NCBI GenBank assembly: GCA_934646185.1
Contig: CAKUEH010000010.1
Location: 8,986 to 72,985 of the forward strand
Source: an uncultured Oscillospiraceae bacterium
Lineage (GTDB): Bacteria; Bacillota; Clostridia; Oscillospirales; Oscillospiraceae
DNA: 64,000 nt
Direction: 5' to 3'
This document shows positions 26,270-34,547 of this stretch, one piece after another; within the stretch, counting starts at the first letter, position 1; each line of letters begins with the position of its first letter. The position numbers and the translations under genes are program-made. Under the pieces are notes generated by a model, which ran no database searches, was not told the origin of the DNA, and worked only from the letters and a program-made list of their open reading frames with translations.

Positions 26270-27184
26270 ATGATCTCTTTTCACAAGGCAGAGGCTGCCG
26301 ACCGCGCGTGGGCGCATGAAATTCTGAAAAACTGCGCATACCCCGGCGCGGAATATGCGTTCAGCTGCATGTATCTCTGGTCGGATTATTTCGGCGAGCT
26401 CGGCCGGGCGGGAGAGCGCCTGACGCAGCACGCGCCGTGGCGCGGCCGCGAGGTCTATCTCTACCCCGCCGGTACCGGCGATCTGCGCGAGGCCATCGAG
26501 GCCATCCGCGCCGACGCCGCGGAACGCGGCAATCCGATGCGCCTGCGCAGTCTGACGAACGAGACGCGCGAAGAGCTCGAAGCGCTCTATCCGGGAAAAT
26601 TTGAATTTACCGCCTGCCGCAATTCCTACGACTACATCTATACCGTCGAAGAGCTCTCCGAGCTGCACGGCAAGAAGCTCCAATCCAAGCGCAACCACTG
26701 CAACCGCTTTGAGGATGAATTCCCCGACTGGTTCACCGCGCCCATCACAGACGACAATCTTCCGCAGTGCCACGAGATGCTGCGCATCTGGTATGAGCAG
26801 CACGAGCCCGCGGTGAACGCGCAGGAGCTCGACCAGCTGCAGCTGGAAAAGGCCGCGCTGCAGCGCGCGTTCGATCATTTTGACGAGCTGGAGATGGATG
26901 GCCTGCTGCTGTCCGACGGCGAGCGCATCATCGCCTTTTCCATGGGCAGCCGCATGAACCGGGAGTATTACGACGTCGGCTTTGAAAAGGCGTTCCCGGA
27001 TGTGAACGGGGCCTACGCCATGATCAACCGCGAATTTTCCCGCATGATCGCGGAGAAGTACCCGGAGGTGCGCTTTCTCAACCGCGAGGACGACATGGGA
27101 TCCGAGGGCCTGCGCCGCGCGAAGGAATCGTACCAGCCGACGGTGCTGCTGGAAAAATACACGGCCGACTGGAAGGAGAGCTGA
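26270..27184 (+). CDS. DUF2156 family protein (LPG-synthase C-terminal-like)
   Basis: 304 residues from the ATG after ACAGGAG. The frame stays open for more than 2 kb upstream, but that stretch is antisense to metG and reads through the tRNA, so it is not used. The protein shows the GNAT-fold pattern of DUF2156: KKLQSKRNHCNRFEDEFPDW near 132-151, and YYDVGFEKAFPDVNGAYAMI near 241-260. Related domains transfer aminoacyl groups from charged tRNA to lipids (MprF C-terminus) or act on small substrates; the substrate here is unknown. It has no membrane spans. Three bases separate it from the next acetyltransferase gene. Confidence 0.8.
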   Translation: MISFHKAEAADRAWAHEILKNCAYPGAEYAFSCMYLWSDYFGELGRAGERLTQHAPWRGREVYLYPAGTGDLREAIEAIRADAAERGNPMRLRSLTNETREELEALYPGKFEFTACRNSYDYIYTVEELSELHGKKLQSKRNHCNRFEDEFPDWFTAPITDDNLPQCHEMLRIWYEQHEPAVNAQELDQLQLEKAALQRAFDHFDELEMDGLLLSDGERIIAFSMGSRMNREYYDVGFEKAFPDVNGAYAMINREFSRMIAEKYPEVRFLNREDDMGSEGLRRAKESYQPTVLLEKYTADWKES

Positions 27185-27187
27185 GCC

Positions 27188-27973
27188 ATGCGCTTCCGCA
27201 GGACAAATCCGGACGATCTGCCGCAGCTGAAAGCGCTCTGGGCGCTCGGCTTCGGCGACACCGAACAGGAGATCGAGGCGTTTTTCGCCATTTCCTATCC
27301 CACGGCGGCAGGCTTCTGCGCGGAAGCGAACGGCAGGCTCGTCGCCGCCGCCTACGCCCTGCCGCAGGAGCTGGCGTGGGGAGAAAAAACCTGCCGCTCG
27401 GCCTATCTTTACGCCGTGACCACGCACCCGGACTTCCGGCGGCGGGGGATCTGCGCGAAGCTGCTGGCCTATGCGGAAAAGGAGCTGAAAAAGCGGTATT
27501 TCGACTGTCTGACGCTCGTCCCGGCGACGGTCGCGCTGCGCGCGTATTACGAAACGCTGGGCTTTGTTTCGCAGCATACCGCGTTTTTGGACGAGGGCGA
27601 CGCGCCGGAGGCGCGCGGCATGTGCGAGGAGCTGAACCCGGTCGACTACGCCGGGCTGCGCGAGACGGTGCTCTATGATACGCCGCACGTGCGCTGCTCG
27701 CTTTCCGACCTGCGCTATCAGGCGTCCATGTCGCGCTTTTACCGGCTGGAGCTCGGCAATCACTTCGGCTGCGCCTGCGCGCATCTGGACGGCGAGACGC
27801 TCGTCGCGGACGAGATCCTGCCGGACTGCTCCGTTCTGCCCGCGCTTCTGAAGCAGCTGCCGGCAAAGCGGTGCCGTGTGCGCACCGCGGGCGGCGCCGC
27901 GCCGTTTGCCATGTGCAAATGGCTTTCGGACGCGCGCATGCCGGATGTGTATCTGGCGTTTGATTTCGGATGA
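27188..27973 (+). CDS. GNAT family N-acetyltransferase
   Basis: 261 residues. The acetyl-CoA loop appears as HPDFRRRGICAKLLAYA (about 80-96), matching the Arg/Gln-x-x-Gly-x-Gly/Ala motif A. A second domain of about 120 residues follows the acetyltransferase core, as in the Eis-like or DUF4081-type two-domain members. The acceptor cannot be deduced. It directly follows the DUF2156 gene with GGAAGGAG inside the end of that gene, so both are co-transcribed. Confidence 0.85.
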   Translation: MRFRRTNPDDLPQLKALWALGFGDTEQEIEAFFAISYPTAAGFCAEANGRLVAAAYALPQELAWGEKTCRSAYLYAVTTHPDFRRRGICAKLLAYAEKELKKRYFDCLTLVPATVALRAYYETLGFVSQHTAFLDEGDAPEARGMCEELNPVDYAGLRETVLYDTPHVRCSLSDLRYQASMSRFYRLELGNHFGCACAHLDGETLVADEILPDCSVLPALLKQLPAKRCRVRTAGGAAPFAMCKWLSDARMPDVYLAFDFG

Positions 27974-28002
27974 TCCGTTTATGATGAAAGGAGGCGTTCG
28001 CC

Positions 28003-28917
28003 ATGGCGGAGCCGCTTCTCATACCCGCTGACGCCGCGCAGCGGCTGCTGGCCGCGGCCAACGGCGACGCCGCGCTTTTGTATCTGTATCTTCTTCAGAA
28101 CCGCCCGCTCGCCGACGCGCAGACAGCGCTGCGCATGACGCAGGCGCGGTATGATCTTTCCTGCGCGACGCTCCAGCAGCTGGGGCTCTGGCCGCAGGAG
28201 GCCAGAGCGCACCTCGACGCGTCTCAGGCCCCAGTCTATACCGAGCAGGACGTCATCCGCGAGACGCGCACCAGCCGCGAATTCGAAGCCATCACCGGCG
28301 AGACGCAGCGGCGGCTGGGACGGGTGCTGTCCAACGAGGAATTAAAGATCCTGCTGTCGATCTACCGCTATCTGGGGCTTCCGGGCGAGGTCATTTCGAT
28401 CCTCGTCAACTACTGCATCCAGCGGCAGCGCTCGCGCGGCATCTCGCGCATGCCGTCTCTGCGGTCGATCGAAAAAGAGGCGTACTACTGGGCCGACCAC
28501 GGCATCGACACGATGGAGCAGGCGGCCGTTTACATGCAGAACCAGCTGCTGCGGCAGTCGCAGCTTGGAAAGATCCGCGAGCTGTTCGGCCTGACGGGCC
28601 GCAGGCTGACGCCGGGCGAGGAGAACTATATTCTGACGTGGCTCTCCTGGGGCTTCGGCGAACAGGAGATCGGCCTGGCCTATGAGAAGACCTGCATAGC
28701 GACCGGCGGGCTCAAGTGGCCCTACTGCAACTCCATCCTGCGCAGCTGGCACGAGCAGGGCTTCACCACCCTCAGCCAGATCGAATCCGGCGACCGCGCT
28801 CCGCAGCGCAGCTACGCGGGCGCAAAGCTCTCGCAGGGCGTCCAGCAGCACAACGACACGCTCAGCGATTTCCAGCTTGCCGCCATTGACCGGATGCTGA
28901 ACAACAAGGAGGATTGA
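28003..28917 (+). CDS. DnaD-domain replication initiation protein
   Basis: 304 residues. After a short N-terminal winged-helix-like part, two DnaD C-terminal repeats are visible: LSNEELKILLSIYRYLGLPG (about 109-128) and LTPGEENYILTWLSWGFGEQ (about 203-222), the second leading to WPYCNSILRSWHEQGF with the YxxxIL-W signature. DnaD/DnaB-type proteins remodel origin DNA and help load the replicative helicase in Firmicutes. GAAAGGAGG precedes the ATG. The next gene encodes the matching ATPase loader. Confidence 0.9.
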   Translation: MAEPLLIPADAAQRLLAAANGDAALLYLYLLQNRPLADAQTALRMTQARYDLSCATLQQLGLWPQEARAHLDASQAPVYTEQDVIRETRTSREFEAITGETQRRLGRVLSNEELKILLSIYRYLGLPGEVISILVNYCIQRQRSRGISRMPSLRSIEKEAYYWADHGIDTMEQAAVYMQNQLLRQSQLGKIRELFGLTGRRLTPGEENYILTWLSWGFGEQEIGLAYEKTCIATGGLKWPYCNSILRSWHEQGFTTLSQIESGDRAPQRSYAGAKLSQGVQQHNDTLSDFQLAAIDRMLNNKED

Positions 28918-28919
28918 CC

Positions 28920-29891
28920 ATGGCGTATTCTCAGGCCATCGTGCAGCGCGCGATGCAGCGTCTGCAAAGCGAAAACGAGCAAAACGAGCAGTCCTCCCGC
29001 GCCCGCATCGCGGCGATCTATGAAAGGCAGCCGCGTCTGGGCGAGATCGAGCGGGAGCTGCGCCGGACCGCCGCGCATGTGCTCGCCGCGACGTTCCGCC
29101 GGCAGGGCGACCCCGTAGCCGCCATGCAGCAGCTGAAAAAGGACAATCTGGCGCTCCAGCAGGAGCGCGACTGGATCCTGCAGGCCGAGGGGCTCGAGCC
29201 CGACGATCTGACCGTCCAGCCGCTCTGCCCGAACTGCGGCGGAACGGGCTATGTGGGCGCGAATATGTGCGAGTGCCTCCGGGAGCTTTGTAGGCAGGAG
29301 CAGAAGAAGGAGCTTGCCGCGCTGTTCGGCACGGACAGCTTTGAAAAATTCCGCCTGGAGCTCTATTCCGACCAGTACGACGCCAAATGCCACAGCAGCC
29401 CGCGCGAGCTGATGCGCGCGACATACCGCAGGGCGCAGAGCTATGCGCAGAGCTTCCCGGCAGAAGGACAGTCCCTTCTGTTTTCCGGCGCGACCGGACT
29501 CGGCAAGACCTATTTGTCCGCCTGCATCGCGCGCGTCGTCGCCGACCGCGGATTTTCCGTCAGCTACGCGCCCGTCGGCCAGCTGTTCGCCGCGTTTGAG
29601 GACGACAAATTCCGCCCGCAGCCGGACGTCTCTCGGACGGAGCCGTTTTTCACCAGCGATCTGCTGATCCTCGACGATCTCGGCACGGAGATGACCACAC
29701 AGTTTACCATCTCGGTCCTCTATCAGCTTCTGAATACCCGGCTGATGGAAAAAAAGCCCGTGATCCTGTCGACGAATCTTGCGCCGAACGAGCTGGCTGC
29801 CCGCTATACGCCGCAGATCGCCTCTCGCCTGCTGGGTACCTACTGCCTCTTCCAATTCTACGGCGACGACATCCGCTTCAAGCTGAAATAG
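28920..29891 (+). CDS. DnaC/DnaI-like helicase-loading ATPase
   Basis: 323 residues from the ATG two bases after the DnaD stop; AAGGAGG within dnaD precedes it. A TTG six bases earlier is less likely. A Cys cluster CPNCGGTGYVGANMCEC lies at about 102-118, like the zinc-binding N-terminal region of DnaI. The AAA+ core has Walker A GATGLGKT (about 190-197) and Walker B LLILDDLG (about 248-255). It should deliver the DnaB-type helicase to origins together with the upstream DnaD protein. Usual length for the family. Confidence 0.92.
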   Translation: MAYSQAIVQRAMQRLQSENEQNEQSSRARIAAIYERQPRLGEIERELRRTAAHVLAATFRRQGDPVAAMQQLKKDNLALQQERDWILQAEGLEPDDLTVQPLCPNCGGTGYVGANMCECLRELCRQEQKKELAALFGTDSFEKFRLELYSDQYDAKCHSSPRELMRATYRRAQSYAQSFPAEGQSLLFSGATGLGKTYLSACIARVVADRGFSVSYAPVGQLFAAFEDDKFRPQPDVSRTEPFFTSDLLILDDLGTEMTTQFTISVLYQLLNTRLMEKKPVILSTNLAPNELAARYTPQIASRLLGTYCLFQFYGDDIRFKLK

Positions 29892-29978
29892 CCAGCTGCT
29901 ATTCGTGTTTGCGCATTTTTCCGTAGCAGGCTGTACATCTAAAGCTTTATAAAAACCAGGCGGAAGCCGCACGCACCC

Positions 29979-30139
29979 AAGCCTCCCCTTGTCATGCCCC
30001 GCATGATAAGGGGAGGTGGCATTTGCGAAGCAAATGACGGAGGGGATGTGTTGCAGATATCAGAGTGCTCCGAAATTTGCAGCATTCGAATCCCCTCAGG
30101 CCCTTCGGGCCAGCTCCCCTTGCGCCCAAGGGGAGCCTT
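29979..30139. repeat. Palindrome-rich dispersed element, copy 1 (161 bp)
   Basis: Starts AAGCCTCCCCTT and ends AAGGGGAGCCTT, a near-perfect terminal inverted repeat. Inside are several hairpins: CCTCCCCTT...AAGGGGAGG, CATTTGCGAAGCAAATG, GGCCCTTCGGGCC and CTCCCCTTGCGCCCAAGGGGAG. It has no coding capacity. It matches the elements at 33827 and 63844 and sits between the DnaC-like gene and the U32 gene. The flanking DNA 29892-29978 and 30140-30204 holds no gene. Confidence 0.85.
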
Positions 30140-30204
30140 TTTTCATGCCGCGGCGCAAAAGTTTACAGGCCGGAAACAAATTTTTGCATGATTGCACTTT
30201 CCTG

Positions 30205-30233
30205 TTGTGTCCGTATGTGCTACAATGTATAAG
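30205..30233 (+). promoter_or_regulatory. Predicted promoter of the U32-maf-mre-lepA-hemW operon
   Basis: TTGTGT (30205-30210) and TATAAG (30228-30233), 17 bases apart. An overlapping TACAAT at 30221 is an alternative -10. The U32 ATG is about 55 bases downstream. Confidence 0.5.
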
Positions 30234-30290
30234 GATTTTTATGCTGTTGTGCCGCTTTGGACAGATTTGGATAGATAAAGGAAGATCATC

Positions 30291-32375
30291 ATGGAATTAC
30301 TCGCTCCCGCCGGTTCGATGGAGGCGCTGCGCGCCGCCGTCTGCAACGGCGCAGACGCTGTTTACCTGGGCGCCGATACCTTTAACGCGCGTATGAACGC
30401 CCGCAATTTTTCCGCCGCCGATCTGCAGGGGGCTGTCGTCTACTGTCATGTGCGCGGCGTCAAGGTGCATCTGACGCTCAACACGCTCGTGCTCGACCGG
30501 GAAATGCCGCGCGCGGCGGAGCTCATCCGTATGGCCGCGTCCTGCGGCGTCGACGCGTTCATCGTGCAGGATCTGGGCGTGGTGTCCTTATGCCGCCAGC
30601 TTGCGCCGGACGTGCCCGTCCACGCCTCCACGCAGATGAGCATCCATTCGCTCGAGGGCGTGATGGAGGCCGCCGCGCTCGGCTGCAGCCGCGTCGTGCT
30701 CGCGCGGGAGCTGCCTGCGGAGGAGATCGCGCATATCTGCAAAAAAAGCCCGGTCGAGATCGAGGTCTTCGTCCACGGCGCGCTGTGCATGTGCTATTCC
30801 GGACAGTGCTACCTGTCCTCCGTCATCGGCCGCCGCTCCGGCAACCGGGGCCAGTGCGCGCAGCCCTGCCGCCTGCCCTACGGCTACGGCCGGTTCGAAT
30901 CGACGCGCTATCCCCTCAGCCTCAAGGACAACTGTCTTGCGGGCGAGCTGGACGAGCTGCGGCATATGGGCGTCGCGTCCATCAAAATTGAAGGCCGTAT
31001 GAAGCGGCCCGAATACGTCGCCATCGTCACGCGCGCCTACCGCACGGTCTTAAACGGCGGCAGGCTGACGCAGGCCGATCTGCAGGCGCTCGAGACGGCG
31101 TTTTCCCGGCAGGGCTTTACCGACGGCTATTTCAAGGGCCAGACCGGCGCCGGCATGTTCGGCCGCCGTCAGGAGGGCGAGGACACGAGCGAGCTGTTTG
31201 CCTCCGCCCGCGCCACCTACGAGCAGGGCGAGACGCAGCGCATCGGCGTGCGCTTCTACGCGATGATCCGCCGCGGCGAGCCCGCGCAGCTCGCCGTCGA
31301 GGATCCGGACGGCAATCTCTGCCGGACCTGCGGCCCCGTGCCGGAGCAGGCGGTCTACCGTTCGCTCACGGCGCAGGATCTGGAGCAGCAGCTGAAGAAG
31401 ACCGGCGGAACGCCGTATCTGTGTACCGCCGTCCGCTCGTCGCTCGATCCCGATCTGATGCTCCCGGCCTCCGCGATCAACGCCATGCGGCGCGACGTGA
31501 TCGCCGAGCTGACCGCCAAGCGCGGCCGCGCCGCGCCCGCGCGTCTGAACGCCTACGACGAGCCGCCGCGCTATGACGGCATCCCCGGCGAGCCGCAGCT
31601 GACCATCGCCGTCCGCACAGTCGGGCAGATCACCTCCCGCATGCTCTCCATGAAGCCGACAGTGCTCTATGTCCCCCTGTCCGAGCTGGCCGAGCACCCG
31701 GAGCTGCGGCAGCGCGTGGGCGTCGAGACACAGCTCGCGGCCATTTTGCCGCGCGTGATCTGGAGCGGAGAGCTCGTCCCCGTCGCGCGGCAGCTGCGCA
31801 CGGTCTACGACATGGGCGTCCGGCAGGTCCTGGCCGGAAATCTCGGCCAGCTGCACATCGCCCGCGCGGCGGGCTTCGCCGTCCGGGGCGATTTTGGCCT
31901 CAACATCGTCAATTCCCGCGCCATGCGGTATCTGCGCGAGCAGGGGCTCGATTCGCAGCTTCTGTCCTTCGAGCTGACGCTGCCGCAGATCCGCGATATC
32001 TCCAAGGCCGTCCCGGCGGAGGTCCTGATCTACGGGCGCCTGCCGCTGATGGTGATGGAAAACTGCATCATCAAAAACCGCACCGGCACCTGCACCTGTC
32101 AGACCGGCACGGTCCGGCTGGTCGACCGCGTGGGCGAGGAATTCCCCATCGTCAAGGATCCCGGCACGTGCCGCAATGTGCTGCTGAACGGCAAGAAGCT
32201 GTATCTGCTCGACAAAAAGGACGCCTTCCGCGGCATGGGCCTGTGGGCGCTGCGCCTGCAGTTTACAACGGAAAACCCCGGCGAGATCGACAAGGTGCTG
32301 ATGGACTATCAGGGCCGGGCCGTCTTCGACGCCGGAAGCTATACGCGCGGACTGTATTCGCGCGGCGTGGAATAA
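30291..32375 (+). CDS. U32 family peptidase-like protein, RlhA/TrhP group
   Basis: 694 residues. The N-terminal U32 barrel starts MELLAPAGSMEALRAAVCNG, and the conserved block EVFVHGALCMCYSGQCYLSS (about 159-178) plus GQCAQPCRLPY (about 187-197) supplies the Cys residues that bind iron-sulfur clusters in this group. The C-terminal half continues in the DUF3656-type extension seen in RlhA. RlhA and TrhP act in tRNA or rRNA hydroxylation; older names call them collagenases. Which RNA is modified here is not known. It leads a seven-gene operon. Confidence 0.88.
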   Translation: MELLAPAGSMEALRAAVCNGADAVYLGADTFNARMNARNFSAADLQGAVVYCHVRGVKVHLTLNTLVLDREMPRAAELIRMAASCGVDAFIVQDLGVVSLCRQLAPDVPVHASTQMSIHSLEGVMEAAALGCSRVVLARELPAEEIAHICKKSPVEIEVFVHGALCMCYSGQCYLSSVIGRRSGNRGQCAQPCRLPYGYGRFESTRYPLSLKDNCLAGELDELRHMGVASIKIEGRMKRPEYVAIVTRAYRTVLNGGRLTQADLQALETAFSRQGFTDGYFKGQTGAGMFGRRQEGEDTSELFASARATYEQGETQRIGVRFYAMIRRGEPAQLAVEDPDGNLCRTCGPVPEQAVYRSLTAQDLEQQLKKTGGTPYLCTAVRSSLDPDLMLPASAINAMRRDVIAELTAKRGRAAPARLNAYDEPPRYDGIPGEPQLTIAVRTVGQITSRMLSMKPTVLYVPLSELAEHPELRQRVGVETQLAAILPRVIWSGELVPVARQLRTVYDMGVRQVLAGNLGQLHIARAAGFAVRGDFGLNIVNSRAMRYLREQGLDSQLLSFELTLPQIRDISKAVPAEVLIYGRLPLMVMENCIIKNRTGTCTCQTGTVRLVDRVGEEFPIVKDPGTCRNVLLNGKKLYLLDKKDAFRGMGLWALRLQFTTENPGEIDKVLMDYQGRAVFDAGSYTRGLYSRGVE

Positions 32376-32394
32376 GCAAAAAGAGGGATTCCCC

Positions 32395-32982
32395 ATGATC
32401 ATTCTTGCATCGCAATCTCCCCGCAGGCACGAGTTGATGAAGCTCACCGGCCTGCCGTTTACCATTCGTATCGCGGATGTGGACGAGACGATGGACAAGT
32501 CGCTCCCCGTGCAGCAGGAGGTCACGCGCGTCAGCTGTCTGAAGGCGCAGGCCATCGCCGCCGGCGCGTCGCCGGACGATATTGTGATCGCCGCCGACAC
32601 CATCGTGGTCATCGACGGACGCGAGCTGGGAAAGCCGCACTCGGAGGAAGAGGCGCTCGGCATGCTCCGTCTGCTCTCCGGCAGGACGCACGAGGTCGTG
32701 ACCGTCCTGTCCGTCTACAAGGGCTCACAGCTCGAGTCCGAGGCCGTCGTGACCAAGGTCACGTTCCGCCCGCTCTGCGAGGAGGAGCTTCGCGCGTATG
32801 TCAAAACCGGCGAGCCCATGGACAAGGCCGGCAGCTACGGCATCCAGGGCTACGGGGCCATGTTCGTCAGCCGGATCGAGGGCGATTATTTCTCCGTCAT
32901 GGGCCTGCCGCTGTGCCCGCTGTGTCGGATGCTGCGCGCGTTCGGCGTTTCGATCCTTGACGTGCAGGAGGCGCAGGCATGA
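32395..32982 (+). CDS. maf: Maf-like nucleoside triphosphate pyrophosphatase
   Basis: 195 residues. The family signature ASQSPRRHEL (about 4-13) and DIVIAADTIVV (about 63-73) with GKPHSEEEA are present, as well as GSYGIQGYGA near 145-154. Maf proteins hydrolyse dTTP, UTP or modified nucleotides and are linked to septum inhibition. The gene lies before mreC as in many Firmicutes and overlaps its start by four bases (ATGA). Confidence 0.93.
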   Translation: MIILASQSPRRHELMKLTGLPFTIRIADVDETMDKSLPVQQEVTRVSCLKAQAIAAGASPDDIVIAADTIVVIDGRELGKPHSEEEALGMLRLLSGRTHEVVTVLSVYKGSQLESEAVVTKVTFRPLCEEELRAYVKTGEPMDKAGSYGIQGYGAMFVSRIEGDYFSVMGLPLCPLCRMLRAFGVSILDVQEAQA

Positions 32983-33815
32983 AGAAGAAATTCTGGACGG
33001 GCCGGCTGAAGACCATTTTGATCGTCGCGCTCGTCGTCGCCATCTGCGCGGCTGTGACGCTTGCCATCACAAGCGGGACCAGCGCGATCGAAAACGTGGT
33101 CGGGACGATCCTGTCCCCCATCCGCGCGGGCGTCGCGTCCATCGACCGGCTGGCCGAGCGGTATTACAACTACATGTTCCGCTATGAGACGCTCGAGGCG
33201 AAAAACGCGGAGATGGAAAAGCAGATCCTCGCCATGCAGGAGGATATCCGCGACGCCGAGCAGCTGCAGCGCGAGAACGAATGGCTCAAGGCGCTTCTGA
33301 AGCTGTCGGAAGAGCATGAGGATTACAAATTCCTCACGTCGTACATCATTTCCTGGGATTCCTCCGACTATAAAAGCGCCTTTACCATCGGCAAGGGTAC
33401 GAACGCGGGGCTCGAAGAGGGCATGTGCGCCGTGACGGAAAACGGACAGGTCGTGGGCCTTGTGACCAAGGTCGGCGCGAACTGGGCCACCATCACGACG
33501 ATCATGGACTCGTCGCTTGAAATTTCCGCCTCCGTGGCCTCGTCCGGCTATACAGGCGTGGTGCAGGGCACGTTCCTCGAGGACGGGACGGAAATCCTGC
33601 GCATGAACTATCTGCTGACGGACGCGATCGTCAAGAATAACGATCAGGTCGTTACGACCGGTTCGACGCTCTATCCGCGCGGACTGCTGCTGGGGTACAT
33701 CACAAACGCCAGTCTCGACGAGACGGGCGTCGCGAAATACGCCACGCTCGAACCGTCCTGCGACCTGTCCCAGCTCGAGCAGATCGCGATCATTACGGAG
33801 TATAATGTGCAGTGA
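32979..33815 (+). CDS. mreC: Rod shape-determining protein MreC
   Basis: 278 residues. One membrane span (about 10-30), a coiled coil (about 65-108, rich in Glu/Gln/Leu), then the beta-barrel MreC core with GTNAGLEEGMCAVTENGQVV (about 138-157). It acts outside the membrane as a scaffold linking the MreB cytoskeleton to elongation enzymes. It overlaps maf by four bases. It is separated from mreD by a dispersed repeat, an unusual interruption of this operon. No mreB gene lies immediately upstream. Confidence 0.93.
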   Translation: MKKKFWTGRLKTILIVALVVAICAAVTLAITSGTSAIENVVGTILSPIRAGVASIDRLAERYYNYMFRYETLEAKNAEMEKQILAMQEDIRDAEQLQRENEWLKALLKLSEEHEDYKFLTSYIISWDSSDYKSAFTIGKGTNAGLEEGMCAVTENGQVVGLVTKVGANWATITTIMDSSLEISASVASSGYTGVVQGTFLEDGTEILRMNYLLTDAIVKNNDQVVTTGSTLYPRGLLLGYITNASLDETGVAKYATLEPSCDLSQLEQIAIITEYNVQ

Positions 33816-33826
33816 CAGCTGTGCAA

Positions 33827-33985
33827 AAGCCTCCTCTTGCCGCGCCCCGCGCGGTAAGGGGAGGTGGCTCGGCGAAGCCGAGCCGGAGGGGATGGGCGGC
33901 AAATATCAGAGTGCTCCGAAATTTGCCGCGTTCGAATCCCCTCAGGCCCTTCGGGCCAGCTCCCCTTGTGCCCAAGGGGAGCCTT
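33827..33985. repeat. Palindrome-rich dispersed element, copy 2 (159 bp), between mreC and mreD
   Basis: AAGCCTCCTCTT to AAGGGGAGCCTT, with the same internal order of hairpins as copies 1 and 3. The first arm has base changes on both sides (GCCGCGCCCCGCGCGG in place of GTCATGCCCCGCATGAT), preserving pairing. Its hairpins lie in the mRNA between mreC and mreD. Confidence 0.85.
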
Positions 33986-34046
33986 GGTGCGGCTGAATCC
34001 TGCCCACTTGTATCATGACTTTTCTTGCCGGAAGGAGGCCTGCGCG

Positions 34047-34547
34047 ATGCATGCGGCCTATAAAAATGCGCTGATGTGGACGCTTTACGGCGTGCTGTTT
34101 CTTCTGATCGCCGTTTTGCAGACGGTCGTGTTCGGCCGGGCGCGGTTTTTCGGCGTCAAGCTGACGCTCATCCCCGTCTGCATCGCCTGCGTTTCCATGC
34201 TGGCCGGGGCCGAGGCCGGGGCGCTCTACGGCCTTTGCTGCGGCGCCGTCTGGTGCTTTACGGGCGCGAGCGGCGGCGCGATGCATATCGTGCTGCTGAC
34301 GCTCTGCGGCGCGGTGATCGGCTATCTCTGCGACCGGTATCTGGTGCGGCAGCTGCTGTCCGCCCTTCTGATGAGCCTGCTGGCGCTCGTATTCTGCCAG
34401 ACGATCCTGTTTCTGCTTCAATGCTATCTCGGCACGGTCTACATCGGCATGATCACCGCTCTGCCGGTCCAGATCGGCCTGAGCCTGCTCGTGTGCCCGC
34501 TTCTGTATCTGGGAGCCTGGGCGATCCGAAAGGTTGGTGCCAAATAA
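34047..34547 (+). CDS. mreD: Rod shape-determining protein MreD
   Basis: 166 residues from the ATG after GAAGGAGG. Upstream in-frame sequence is repeat DNA and is excluded. Five to six hydrophobic helices cover almost the whole protein, starting ALMWTLYGVLFLLIAVLQ, as in MreD. It is an integral membrane partner of MreC in the elongasome. The next gene, a class B PBP, begins at the base after its stop codon. Confidence 0.85.
   Translation: MHAAYKNALMWTLYGVLFLLIAVLQTVVFGRARFFGVKLTLIPVCIACVSMLAGAEAGALYGLCCGAVWCFTGASGGAMHIVLLTLCGAVIGYLCDRYLVRQLLSALLMSLLALVFCQTILFLLQCYLGTVYIGMITALPVQIGLSLLVCPLLYLGAWAIRKVGAK

Noticed and set aside
33864..34046. N-terminal extension of MreD
   Set aside because: It is encoded by the dispersed repeat; the ATG at 34047 has a strong GAAGGAGG site and gives the normal MreD length.
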